This document shows, piece after piece, positions 25,896-34,415 of a stretch of DNA of 64,000 nt. The number at the start of each line of letters is the position of its first letter. Position 1 is the first letter of the stretch. The position numbers were made by a program, and so were the translations under genes. The notes below the pieces were generated by a model that made no database searches, had not been told where the DNA came from, and saw only the letters and a list, made by a program, of their open reading frames with translations. Source of the stretch: Candidatus Sabulitectum sp. (GTDB lineage: Bacteria; Fermentibacterota; Fermentibacteria; Fermentibacterales; JCC-6); contig JAGLOJ010000038.1 in assembly GCA_023139045.1 (NCBI GenBank), positions 1 through 64,000 on the forward strand. The letters are read 5' to 3'.

Positions 25896-26537
25896 ATGAA
25901 TATTGCTTCCCTTATTGATCACACCCTGTTAAAGCCTGATGCGACTGGATTCATGATAGAAAAACTCTGCGCTGAAGCTGCGGAGTATCATTTCTATTCA
26001 GTTTGTGTGAATCCAGTCTGGGTTCCTTTCGCAAGAGAGCTTCTTGCTGGAGAAACTCCGCTTGTCTGTTCCGTTGTCGGTTTTCCCCTGGGTTCAACAC
26101 CACTTGTTGCAGAAGAAGCAGAATGGGTGGTTTCAAGAGGTGCAGGTGAGGTTGATATGGTTCTTCCAATTGGCCTGCTCAAGCAGGGAGATACCGCTGA
26201 GGTTTTCAGGGTTATCCATGAGGTTGTCGCAGCAGTCCCGGAAGTTCCCGTGAAGGTTATTCTTGAAACCTGTCTTCTTACAGATGAAGAAAAGGTGGCT
26301 GCCTGTTCCATTTCAATGGACGCAGGTGCCGCTTTTGTGAAAACCAGCACAGGCTTTTCAAAGGGCGGTGCCACCCTGGCAGACATCAGGCTTATGCGGG
26401 AAACTGTGGGTTCTCTCATGGGAGTGAAAGCCTCCGGTGGAGTACGTGATTTTAACACAGCAATTGCAATGGTAGAGGCTGGAGCCTCAAGAATCGGCAC
26501 CAGTAGCAGTATAGTGATAGTGAATGGTAATAAATAG
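25896..26537 (+). CDS. deoC: Deoxyribose-phosphate aldolase
   Basis: The enzyme cleaves deoxyribose 5-phosphate to glyceraldehyde 3-phosphate and acetaldehyde. The 213-residue TIM barrel shows IDHTLLKPDAT, CSVVGFPLGS, GAGEVDMVLPIGLL, the Schiff-base segment FVKTSTGFSKGGAT, and GVKASGGVRDF. The product feeds the pentose-phosphate enzymes encoded downstream. Confidence 0.96.
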   Translation: MNIASLIDHTLLKPDATGFMIEKLCAEAAEYHFYSVCVNPVWVPFARELLAGETPLVCSVVGFPLGSTPLVAEEAEWVVSRGAGEVDMVLPIGLLKQGDTAEVFRVIHEVVAAVPEVPVKVILETCLLTDEEKVAACSISMDAGAAFVKTSTGFSKGGATLADIRLMRETVGSLMGVKASGGVRDFNTAIAMVEAGASRIGTSSSIVIVNGNK

Positions 26538-26545
26538 AAAAGTCT

Positions 26546-26589
26546 GCAAAAAGAGAGTGGGCAATCGGAGGGGTCGCCCAATTGCCCAC
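26546..26589 (-). terminator. Terminator of the small minus-strand gene
   Basis: GTGGGCAAT (26557-26565) and ATTGCCCAC (26581-26589) form a nine-pair stem. Read on the minus strand it is followed by CTCTCTTTTTG (to 26546), a U-rich tract, so it fits an intrinsic terminator of the 26649-26738 gene. A second hairpin (GTTGGGCAAA/TTTGTCCAAC, 26605-26627) lies between them. Confidence 0.5.
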
Positions 26590-26648
26590 AGAGAACCCGG
26601 ACTAGTTGGGCAAAGCTTTTGTCCAACTTGACCGATCAGGGAGGGGTT

Positions 26649-26738
26649 TCAGATCGGCCATGCAATCAGGATGAAAATCGGCAGTGCTGCGATCGCCATC
26701 GTCAACATCAGCCAGCTCCTGAATCCGGGTTTGTACAT
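26649..26738 (-). CDS. Small membrane protein, 29 residues
   Basis: ATG at 26738 is preceded on the minus strand by AAGGTGAGGATACAAG, a good ribosome-binding site. The product begins MYKPGFRSWLML and continues as one hydrophobic helix (AIAALPIFILIAWPI) with Arg and Lys only at the N-terminus, as expected for a small single-span protein. A terminator-like hairpin follows. It lies alone in the 260-base gap between deoC and the helicase gene. No homologue recognised. Confidence 0.55.
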   Translation of the reverse strand: MYKPGFRSWLMLTMAIAALPIFILIAWPI

Positions 26739-26797
26739 CTTGTATCCTCACCTTCGCAAATACTTTTTCTCAAACGCAAATATAGGAAGCAATAACA

Positions 26798-28972
26798 GTG
26801 CCACAAAAAACAGACATTACACTTAACAAAGACCAACAAGAAGCAGTACAATATAATAGCGGCCATCTTCTTGTTCTTGCCGGTGCAGGAAGCGGGAAAA
26901 CCAGAGTGCTTACTGCGAAGATTGCCCGGATTATTGACACGGGCCTCGCCAAACCCTGGCAGATACTTGCCATGACATTTACAAACAAAGCAGCCGGTGA
27001 GATGCGTGAGCGGATCTATAAACAGTTGAACGACGATACTATCAGGCTTCGCATGGGCACTTTTCACAGCATCTGTGCATGGATACTGAGAAGGGAAGCC
27101 AGGGCGCTTGGTTTTCCTGAGAACTTCTCGATTTACGATGGAGATGACCAGAAAACACTAATAAGAAGAATTCTTAAAACTGCCGAACTTCCCATGAAGA
27201 TTACTCCCGGGGCGATTAAGGGATACATTTCAAATTCAAAGAATGACCTTATTACGGTGGAAGAAGCCCTTTCCAGCGCATCAACTCCTTATCAGGAATC
27301 TCTGGCTATTGTCTACCGGGACTACGATAAGGAACTGCAGAAATGTGGTGCTTTTGACTTCGACGATTTACTGACACAAGTTTTGATAGCATTGCGTCAA
27401 AATAGTGACACCGGTAAACACTACAAAAATATGTTTACAAGAATTCTTGTTGATGAGTACCAGGATACCAACAGGGTGCAGAACGAAATTCTGAAAGAGT
27501 TTACCGGAGAGAACACGGTGGTAACTGTCGTAGGTGATGATGATCAATCAATTTACGGCTGGCGTGGAGCCAGGGTAGAGAATATTCTTCAGTTCCCGCA
27601 GGAATACCCTGACGCAAAAACTGTAAGGCTGGAGACCAATTACCGTTCCACAGGGAATATTCTTCATGCAGCTTCTTCACTGGTGAAACACAACCGTAGC
27701 AGACACGGAAAAACACTCCGTCCTATTCTTGGGCCAGGTGAAAAAGTTCAGGTACGGCAGACCGTTACGCCGGATGATGAGGCACACTTCATACTGTCAA
27801 CAGCAAGAGATCTGAACAGTGACGGTACTCCATGGAATGAGATTGCAGTACTTTTCAGAACAAACGCTCAATCCCGTCCTCTTGAAACAATGTGCAGAAG
27901 GATGAGAATACCGTACGAAGTTGTCGGTACTATCAGATTCTTCGAGAGGGCTGAAATAAAAGATATTGTTTCCTATCTCAGGGTGATAGTAAACCCCGCT
28001 GATGCCGGCAGCTTCAGAAGGGTGCTGAACAAGCCCACCCGGGGTGTGGGCGCAAAGGGGCAATTGAATTTTTTTCACTGGTCGGATCAGAATGGTACCG
28101 ATGTGGTCACAACTCTTGAGAAAAGTGGCTCTGTTCCCGGTATAGCAAAAAGAGCTCAAACTGTTCTAGAGACCCTTGGCAGAAACATGCGCTCATGCAT
28201 GGACGGTGTAAACGCAGGAGACACTGCCAGCGATATTGTTGACCGGGTACTGGATTTTACAGGGCTTCTTGATCTTTATGGAACCGGTGAGGTTGCTGAC
28301 GAAACCCGCCTGGAGAACATCAGAGAATTGAGAAGTTACGCTGCCGAATATGATGGCAGAAACCCCGAAGGCGGACTGCCGGGCTTCCTTGCAGAGCAAA
28401 GCCTGCTCTCAAGCTCAGATTCATATTCCGGTGATGAGAAACTTGTACTGATGACTCTTCACAGTGCCAAGGGGCTGGAGTTCGACTGTGTTTTTGTCTC
28501 CGGTCTCGAGGAGGGGATGCTGCCTTACATCAGACCTCAGGAGTATTCGCCCAAGGATGTGGAAGAAGAAAGAAGATTGCTCTATGTTGGAATGACCCGG
28601 GCCAGAAAGAGACTTTTTCTGACATGGTGTACAAACAGGCCACGCCCGGGAAGCTTTCCCATAGGTCCCAGCCGGTTTCTGGCGGAAGTTGCCGACGATG
28701 AGAGCTACGATACTCACATGCCCCGGATCCCGGCGCAAAAGCCTTCAGCAGCCGCTGTCGATGCACCAGCGCAGTCTGCTTCAACCTACACCAGAGGTAA
28801 TCTGGTAAAACATCCCCGTTACGGTAAGGGTGTTGTGATATCAGCCAAGAGAAGGGGAAGCGAGTGGGAACTGAAGATCAATTTCGGTTTTGACGAACCC
28901 AAAACATTACTTACCGGTTATGTTCCAATACCCGTATTGAAAGAAAAAGCTCAGAGATCAGACCTGGAATAG
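26798..28972 (+). CDS. pcrA: ATP-dependent 3'-5' DNA helicase, UvrD/PcrA family
   Basis: A superfamily 1 helicase of 724 residues. Motifs in order: Q-motif LNKDQQEAVQ, Walker A LAGAGSGKTRVL, Ia MTFTNKAAGEMRERI, II ILVDEYQDTN, III VVGDDDQSIYGWRGA, IV LETNYRSTGNIL, V LMTLHSAKGLEFDCVFV, VI RRLLYVGMTRARKRLFL. The C-terminal part ends with a Tudor-like segment (VKHPRYGKGVVISA), which binds RNA polymerase in PcrA. The start is GTG 26798. It heads a tight run with three carbohydrate genes. Confidence 0.93.
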   Translation: MPQKTDITLNKDQQEAVQYNSGHLLVLAGAGSGKTRVLTAKIARIIDTGLAKPWQILAMTFTNKAAGEMRERIYKQLNDDTIRLRMGTFHSICAWILRREARALGFPENFSIYDGDDQKTLIRRILKTAELPMKITPGAIKGYISNSKNDLITVEEALSSASTPYQESLAIVYRDYDKELQKCGAFDFDDLLTQVLIALRQNSDTGKHYKNMFTRILVDEYQDTNRVQNEILKEFTGENTVVTVVGDDDQSIYGWRGARVENILQFPQEYPDAKTVRLETNYRSTGNILHAASSLVKHNRSRHGKTLRPILGPGEKVQVRQTVTPDDEAHFILSTARDLNSDGTPWNEIAVLFRTNAQSRPLETMCRRMRIPYEVVGTIRFFERAEIKDIVSYLRVIVNPADAGSFRRVLNKPTRGVGAKGQLNFFHWSDQNGTDVVTTLEKSGSVPGIAKRAQTVLETLGRNMRSCMDGVNAGDTASDIVDRVLDFTGLLDLYGTGEVADETRLENIRELRSYAAEYDGRNPEGGLPGFLAEQSLLSSSDSYSGDEKLVLMTLHSAKGLEFDCVFVSGLEEGMLPYIRPQEYSPKDVEEERRLLYVGMTRARKRLFLTWCTNRPRPGSFPIGPSRFLAEVADDESYDTHMPRIPAQKPSAAAVDAPAQSASTYTRGNLVKHPRYGKGVVISAKRRGSEWELKINFGFDEPKTLLTGYVPIPVLKEKAQRSDLE

Positions 28973-28995
28973 TGGAACAGAAAGAGAGAAACCTG

Positions 28996-29640
28996 ATGGA
29001 ACTTTATATTGATACTGCCAATGTTGACGAGATACGGGAAATCGCAGGCTGGGGTGTTCTTTCCGGCGTTACGACCAATCCAACACTTATAGCCCGTGAG
29101 GGTAGAGATTTTCTTGAAGTAATTCGAGAGATATGCGAACTGGTTGATGGTCCTGTCAGTGCTGAGGTTATCAGCGAGGATATGGATGGAATGATCAAAG
29201 AGGGCAGGAAGAAGAAGGACTGGCATGAGAATGTGATTATCAAGCTGCCTTGTACTCCTGCTGGAATAGGGGCCTGTGCTGTTCTCGAGGATGAGGGAAT
29301 TCCCTGTAATGTTACACTTGTTTTCAGCGCAGGGCAGGGCTTCCTTGCAGCCAGTGCCGGTGCCACTTTTGTAAGCCCCTTTGTCGGGAGACTTGACGAT
29401 GCCGGTACAGATGGAATGCAGGTTGTAGAAGACCTCGCTGAAATGTTTGAAACGCACGGATTCCGTACAAGAATAATTGCCGCCTCCATCAGAACACCCA
29501 ACCACATGACAGAAGCAGCCCTTGCAGGAGCTCACATTGCAACGGTTCCTTATTCCGTGATCAAAAAATCAATCCTGCATCCGCTTACCGATAAAGGACT
29601 TGACTCATTCAGAAAAGACTGGAAAGCAGCGCGGAAGTAA
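28996..29640 (+). CDS. Small transaldolase / fructose-6-phosphate aldolase family protein
   Basis: A 214-residue TalC/MipB-type TIM barrel: MELYIDTANVDEIREI, GVTTNPTLIAREG, the Lys-containing strand VIIKLPCTPAG, ASAGATFVSPFVGRLDD, and TVPYSVIKKSILHPLTDKGL. Members act either as transaldolase or as fructose-6-phosphate aldolase; the adjacent transketolase genes favour transaldolase. I start at ATG 28996, which matches family N-termini; a GTG or ATG at 28972 would overlap the helicase stop. Confidence 0.9.
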   Translation: MELYIDTANVDEIREIAGWGVLSGVTTNPTLIAREGRDFLEVIREICELVDGPVSAEVISEDMDGMIKEGRKKKDWHENVIIKLPCTPAGIGACAVLEDEGIPCNVTLVFSAGQGFLAASAGATFVSPFVGRLDDAGTDGMQVVEDLAEMFETHGFRTRIIAASIRTPNHMTEAALAGAHIATVPYSVIKKSILHPLTDKGLDSFRKDWKAARK

Positions 29641-30422
29641 TGATATCTTCGAGGGTTATCAGAGAAGACATTCTCCGGATGATACACAGCGCCGGCAGTG
29701 GTCATCCCGGTGGAAGTCTTTCTCTTGTGGAAATTCTTCTACACCTTTACTGGAAAGAAATGCGGATTGATCCGGAAAGACCGCAGTGGGAAGATCGAGA
29801 TCGCCTTGTTCTATCAAAGGGACACGGTGCCCCTGCATTGTATTCTATTCTTTCAAGGCGGGGTTATTTCCCAATTGAAAAACTTGATACCCTCAGAAAA
29901 TTCGGTTCCGGGCTTGAAGGCCACCCGCACATGCAGAGTCTTCCCGGTCTCGACTGCTCTACGGGAAGTCTCGGCCAGGGTCTGGGTATCGCAGCCGGTC
30001 TGGCTCTGGGGCTTTCGATCAGGAAAAGTTCCGCCAGAGTCTTCTGCATCCTGGGCGACGGAGAGCTTCAGGAAGGCAGTATCTGGGAATCCGCCATGTC
30101 TATACCAGCTCTGAAGCAAATGAACATTACGGTTATTGTGGATCGTAACCATGTTCAGCTGGATGACGCGGTTGACAAAGTAATACCCATTGAGCCTCTC
30201 ACATACAAGTGGAGGGCATTCGGCTGGGCAGTTGCCATCTGTAATGGTCATGACAGCGATGACATAGAAAAGGCTTTTTCAACAAAATCCGATAAGCCGC
30301 TGGTGATAATTGCTGAGACTGTAAAGGGGAAAGGTGTTTCCTTCATGGAGAATCAGGCCTTGTGGCACGGCAAGGCACCGGATGAAGATCAACTTCAGAA
30401 AGCTCTGGAGGAACTGGAATGA
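29640..30422 (+). CDS. Transketolase, N-terminal subunit
   Basis: The TPP-binding half of a split transketolase, 260 residues. Seen: SAGSGHPGGSLSLVEIL, VLSKGHGAPALYSIL, CSTGSLGQGLGIAAGLALG, and the TPP/metal motif GDGELQEGSIWESAM ending in the Asn of VDRNHVQL. The start ATG shares its A with the transaldolase stop. Split transketolases are common outside the proteobacteria. Confidence 0.95.
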   Translation: MISSRVIREDILRMIHSAGSGHPGGSLSLVEILLHLYWKEMRIDPERPQWEDRDRLVLSKGHGAPALYSILSRRGYFPIEKLDTLRKFGSGLEGHPHMQSLPGLDCSTGSLGQGLGIAAGLALGLSIRKSSARVFCILGDGELQEGSIWESAMSIPALKQMNITVIVDRNHVQLDDAVDKVIPIEPLTYKWRAFGWAVAICNGHDSDDIEKAFSTKSDKPLVIIAETVKGKGVSFMENQALWHGKAPDEDQLQKALEELE

Positions 30423-31348
30423 GGGCTACACGGGAAGGCTATGTTGAGGGTCTCCTGGATGCCGGAGAAAAAGATGAGAGAGTCGTTGTAGTTGATGGTG
30501 ATGTAAGCAGGTCGACAGGAACAACAGCATTCAAGAAGAGATTCCCGGACAGATTCTTCAACCTGGGCATTGCAGAGCAGAACATGGCTGAGTATTCCGC
30601 AGGCCTTGCTCTGGCGGGGTTCATGCCCTTTTACAGTACATATGCTGTGTTTGCTGCTGGAAGAGCCTGGGATCAGATCCGTACTTCAATCTGCAACATG
30701 AACCTTGATGTTCGCATTGGTGGAGCCCATGGTGGAACCAGTGCAGGGCCGGACGGAGCTACTCATCAGGCTCTTGAGGATATTGCAATTACAAGAGTTA
30801 TTCCCAACATGACGGTACTTGTTCCTGCTGATGCCAACCAGACCAGGCAGGCTGTTCTTTCCTCCCTGGATATTGATGGCCCGGTGTATATCAGGTACGG
30901 CAGAAATCCGGTAGCAGAGCTGTACGACAGGGATGAAACAGTTGTTCCAGGCAGGGGCAGGTTGCTCCGAGAGGGCAGACACGCTTCCATCATAGCGGTC
31001 GGAGCCATGGTAGCCATTTCAATTGAAGCGGCAAAGATGCTCTCCAGAAAAGGTATCGAGGTTTCCGTAGCTGATATGGTGAGCATTAAACCTCTTGATG
31101 TCAAGTTGATAAATTATTTGTCGGATATCACGGAACTTGTTGTAACAGCGGAGGATCATCAGATAGCAGGAGGTCTTTTTGGAGCAGTATCTGAATACAT
31201 GTCGGAAAACTGTCCCCGAAAAATCATTCCCGTTGGTGTTAACAACAGGTTCGGTTGCAGTGGTTCTCCGGAAGAGGTAATGGCCCACTGCGGTCTCACC
31301 GCTGCAATTATTGCAGGAAAGGTGGAAAAAACTTTAAAAAACAGGTAA
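30419..31348 (+). CDS. Transketolase, C-terminal subunit
   Basis: The pyrimidine-binding half plus the C-terminal domain, 309 residues. Seen: VVVDGDVSRSTGTTAF, NLGIAEQNMAEYSAGLAL with the catalytic Glu, AHGGTSAGPDGATHQALEDI, and VTAEDHQIAGGLFGAVSEYM. It overlaps the N-terminal subunit gene by four bases (ATGA), so the two chains are probably made in equal amounts. Confidence 0.95.
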   Translation: MRATREGYVEGLLDAGEKDERVVVVDGDVSRSTGTTAFKKRFPDRFFNLGIAEQNMAEYSAGLALAGFMPFYSTYAVFAAGRAWDQIRTSICNMNLDVRIGGAHGGTSAGPDGATHQALEDIAITRVIPNMTVLVPADANQTRQAVLSSLDIDGPVYIRYGRNPVAELYDRDETVVPGRGRLLREGRHASIIAVGAMVAISIEAAKMLSRKGIEVSVADMVSIKPLDVKLINYLSDITELVVTAEDHQIAGGLFGAVSEYMSENCPRKIIPVGVNNRFGCSGSPEEVMAHCGLTAAIIAGKVEKTLKNR

Positions 31349-31442
31349 ATCCATTGACTTCCGGCTGTCTGTTCAATAGCTTTCACGAGCTAGGGCTACC
31401 TTATTATCAATTAACAAAATAACCTCAAAGCGGAGGATTAAA

Positions 31443-32360
31443 GTGGCAAAGATTCTTGTTTGTGATGCAGTTGCTGATTCTGCACTTGATATGCTCAGAA
31501 ATGCAGGGCACGAAGTAACTGTAAAAACCGGTATGGACCAGGATGGTCTTCTTGAAACTGTGCCTGCTTATGACGCAATGATTGTCAGAAGCGCAACAAA
31601 GGTCAGAGTACCTGTTCTTGAGCATTGCAGGAACACCCTGAAGCTCATCGTACGCGGTGGAGTGGGTCTTGATAATATTGATGTGAAAGATGCTGAAGAG
31701 CGCGGAATCTCCGTACGCAACACACCCAGCGCCAGCTCTGTAGCGGTTGCTGAACTTGCTCTCGGGCACATGCTTGCCTGTTGTCGCTACATTCCCATCG
31801 CAGACAGAACCATGAAGCAGGGCGAATGGAACAAGAAGCAGTACGGCAAGGGTCTTGAACTCTGGCACGGAACACTTGGACTTATCGGTTTCGGTCGCAT
31901 TGCAAAAGAAGTCGCAAAACGTGCAAAAGCATTTGATATGGATGTTGTCTTTTACGATCCCTTCATCCAGGACGAAACAGTTGACGGAGCGAAAAAGGTT
32001 AACCTTGAAACTCTCTGCAAAGAGTCCACAGTTATCAGCCTGCACATCCCACACAATGATGCAACTCATTACATTCTTGACAAACCACAGTTCGACATGA
32101 TGAAAGACAATGTTATTATCGTTAACTGTGCCCGTGGCGGCACAATTAATGAAGCCGCACTGGTTGAAGCTCTTGATTCCGGCAAAGTTTTTGCAGCCGG
32201 TGTTGATGTTTACGAGAAAGAGCCTTCCACCTCTGAAAATTGCCCGCTTATAGCTCATCCCAGAGCAGTCGCCACGCCCCATATCGGTGCAGGCAGCAAG
32301 GGTGCTTCCGGAAGAGTCGGTTCAGAAGTCGCAAGCATAATTATTGATTTCTTCAAATAG
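31443..32360 (+). CDS. serA: D-3-phosphoglycerate dehydrogenase, short form
   Basis: This is a D-2-hydroxyacid dehydrogenase of 305 residues. Seen: VRSATKVRVPVLEHC, RGGVGLDNIDVKDAEERGI, NAD motif LGLIGFGRIAKEVAKRAKAF, NCARGGTINEAALVEAL with the catalytic Arg, and ATPHIGAGSKGA with the catalytic His. There is no C-terminal ACT domain, so serine feedback of the usual kind is not expected. Specificity within this superfamily is hard to fix by sequence alone. GGAGG precedes the GTG start. Confidence 0.82.
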   Translation: MAKILVCDAVADSALDMLRNAGHEVTVKTGMDQDGLLETVPAYDAMIVRSATKVRVPVLEHCRNTLKLIVRGGVGLDNIDVKDAEERGISVRNTPSASSVAVAELALGHMLACCRYIPIADRTMKQGEWNKKQYGKGLELWHGTLGLIGFGRIAKEVAKRAKAFDMDVVFYDPFIQDETVDGAKKVNLETLCKESTVISLHIPHNDATHYILDKPQFDMMKDNVIIVNCARGGTINEAALVEALDSGKVFAAGVDVYEKEPSTSENCPLIAHPRAVATPHIGAGSKGASGRVGSEVASIIIDFFK

Positions 32361-32392
32361 ATGAAACTTATCCCAAACCGAAAGGTAGAAAC

Positions 32393-33712
32393 ATGCTGAG
32401 AAAGGTACCAGCGCTGCTTCTTGCACTGCTGCTGGCCACCGGTCTTGCGTGGGCACAGGCGGAGGAACCTCCTCCGACAGAGCCTGCAGACACCGGAGAA
32501 GCAGCAGAAACCGCAGAGGAAGCTGTGGTGATGGAGGAGGTGGCTGAGATAGAGTTATCAGCCCTGTCTGCCGCCGTTGGTGACGGTATGATCTCCCCCG
32601 GTGGTATTGTTGTGTCCGACTGGCCCAATGATGCCGGTGATGCCCTCTTGATTTCTTTTGAGCCGGGCAGCGAGATCGGTAACGATAACTTTGCAGGTTA
32701 TGCCATTTACCGCAGAACCCAGGGTGAGGAAGAATTAGTCCTCGTGGGAACCATGGAAACTGATGAGGGAACCTCTTTCATTGACGGTTACGACCCTGAC
32801 TTCATTGTAGAACCCGGTGTTCAGTACGAGTACCAGGTAGCTGCTGTGTATCTCAGCGGTTCTGAAGTTGCCAGTGACCTGGTCACAGCTCAAGTCACTG
32901 CAGAAGGGCAACTTTTTCACACAGGTAAGGTACGAGTTCTTGTTGGTTGTGTCCTTTTCCTTGGTCTGATTCTCTTCTACTTCCATGCCGCGCAGCGTGG
33001 AGTTGAGATGTACCTCCGGCCCATCGCCGGTATTGAGGCCATCGATGAGGCCATCGGCCGTGCTACAGAGATGGGCAAGCCAATTCTTTACGTACCCGGT
33101 CTTGGAGCCATTAGTGATGTTGCCACCATTGCCAGTATTACCATTCTCGGCCGTGTTGCCAAGAAGGTTGCTGAATACGGTACACCACTTCTTGTTCCCA
33201 ACCGTGACCCTATTGTGTACACCATAGTCGAGGAAACCGTAAAACAGGCTTACATGGAGGCAGGAAGACCTGATGCCTTCGATAAGGACAGTGTCTTCTT
33301 TCTTACACAGAGCCAGTTTGCATTTGTCGCCGGTGTTAACGGTATCATGATGCGTGAAAAACCTGCAACGAACTTCTACCTTGGATTGTTCTGGGCAGAG
33401 TCACTGATTCTTGCAGAAACAGGTTCACTTTCCGGTGCCATCCAGATCGCAGGAACAGATGCTGTTACCCAGCTTCCTTTCTTCATCACAACCTGTGATT
33501 ACACCCTGATAGGCGAGGAACTCTACGCTGCCAGTGCTTATCTTGGCCGTGAGCCCAAACAGCTTGGATCAATCAAAGGACAGGACGCCTGCAAGGGAAT
33601 AATCATGGCAGTTATTACTCTTGGTTTACTTCTTGCTCTTACGGATATAATTACCGGGACAGAAACTCTGGACTGGCTTAAGAATGTCATAACCATGCCT
33701 ATAGTGGACTAA
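32393..33712 (+). CDS. Membrane protein of an uncharacterised four-gene cassette (large subunit A)
   Basis: This 439-residue protein starts with a signal peptide (LLLALLLATGLAWA) and a Glu/Pro/Ala-rich linker. A beta-sandwich of fibronectin-III type follows (residues about 70-170, YAIYRRTQGEEELVLVGTM). A membrane helix near residue 180-200 (GCVLFLGLILFYFHAA) leads to a cytoplasmic alpha/beta domain beginning RPIAGIEAIDEAIGRATEMG. This domain ends in TDAVTQLPFFITTCDYTLIG and ELYAASAYLG, then a last helix. From memory this resembles a Pfam DUF (possibly DUF6754), not verified. It starts a run of four membrane proteins and has a paralogue at 49035-50186. Confidence 0.75.
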   Translation: MLRKVPALLLALLLATGLAWAQAEEPPPTEPADTGEAAETAEEAVVMEEVAEIELSALSAAVGDGMISPGGIVVSDWPNDAGDALLISFEPGSEIGNDNFAGYAIYRRTQGEEELVLVGTMETDEGTSFIDGYDPDFIVEPGVQYEYQVAAVYLSGSEVASDLVTAQVTAEGQLFHTGKVRVLVGCVLFLGLILFYFHAAQRGVEMYLRPIAGIEAIDEAIGRATEMGKPILYVPGLGAISDVATIASITILGRVAKKVAEYGTPLLVPNRDPIVYTIVEETVKQAYMEAGRPDAFDKDSVFFLTQSQFAFVAGVNGIMMREKPATNFYLGLFWAESLILAETGSLSGAIQIAGTDAVTQLPFFITTCDYTLIGEELYAASAYLGREPKQLGSIKGQDACKGIIMAVITLGLLLALTDIITGTETLDWLKNVITMPIVD

Positions 33713-33734
33713 CCCACCGAAAGGAGAGGACTTA

Positions 33735-34403
33735 ATGAAAAGATCGATTCCTCTTGCGATAGTCATGGTGGGCGGAATACTGTTCATGATACAGTATTTC
33801 ATTCCCCACCAGCATTCGCAGACGCTGTTTGATTACTACACTCAATGGGCACCTATCGTTGGTGCATTTGCTCTTGTTCTTGGTGTTGGAAGTCTTTACA
33901 GGCTTCACTCCCACAAGATCAAAAGGAAAGCAAAGAACTGGCAGTACAGTTATGCAGTTCTTGTGCCCCTCTTCCTGATTCCTATCTTCGCCCTAATTAT
34001 GCCAGAGAGTCTTGGCGGAGGAATTATGCAGAACATGGGGGGAGACAGAGTTACCCAGGGAGTGTTCGACTTTGCGTATTTGAATGTTCAGGTTCCTATC
34101 CAGGCCACAATGTTCAGCCTTCTGGCGTTCTACATCGCCAGTGCAGCTTTCCGTGCGTTCAGAGCCAAGTCTGCTCTTGCTTCTATTCTGCTTATTGCAG
34201 CAGTAATTGTGATGCTTGGTCAGGTACCCATTGGTGAACTTATAGGCAAGTGGTTCCCGAAAATAGGGCTCTGGATCCTCAGGTATCCAAATCTTGGCGC
34301 AAAGCGAGCCATCGCCCTTGGCGTTGGTTTCGGTATGCTTGCAACACAACTTAAAATAATCTTCGGCGTCGAGCGTAACTGGCTCGGCGGAGCCGGCAAG
34401 TAA
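33735..34403 (+). CDS. Polytopic membrane protein of the four-gene cassette (B)
   Basis: A 222-residue protein with about six hydrophobic segments and no recognised family. Notable pieces are the first helix IPLAIVMVGGILFMIQYFIP, a basic cytoplasmic loop LHSHKIKRKAKNWQYSY, and a C-terminal amphipathic stretch near WILRYPNLGAKRAIALGVG. A good Shine-Dalgarno (AAAGGAGAGG) lies 22 bases after gene A. It is probably a membrane scaffold for A and C; that is inference from synteny. Confidence 0.7.
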   Translation: MKRSIPLAIVMVGGILFMIQYFIPHQHSQTLFDYYTQWAPIVGAFALVLGVGSLYRLHSHKIKRKAKNWQYSYAVLVPLFLIPIFALIMPESLGGGIMQNMGGDRVTQGVFDFAYLNVQVPIQATMFSLLAFYIASAAFRAFRAKSALASILLIAAVIVMLGQVPIGELIGKWFPKIGLWILRYPNLGAKRAIALGVGFGMLATQLKIIFGVERNWLGGAGK

Positions 34404-34415
34404 GGGGGGGTGAAT

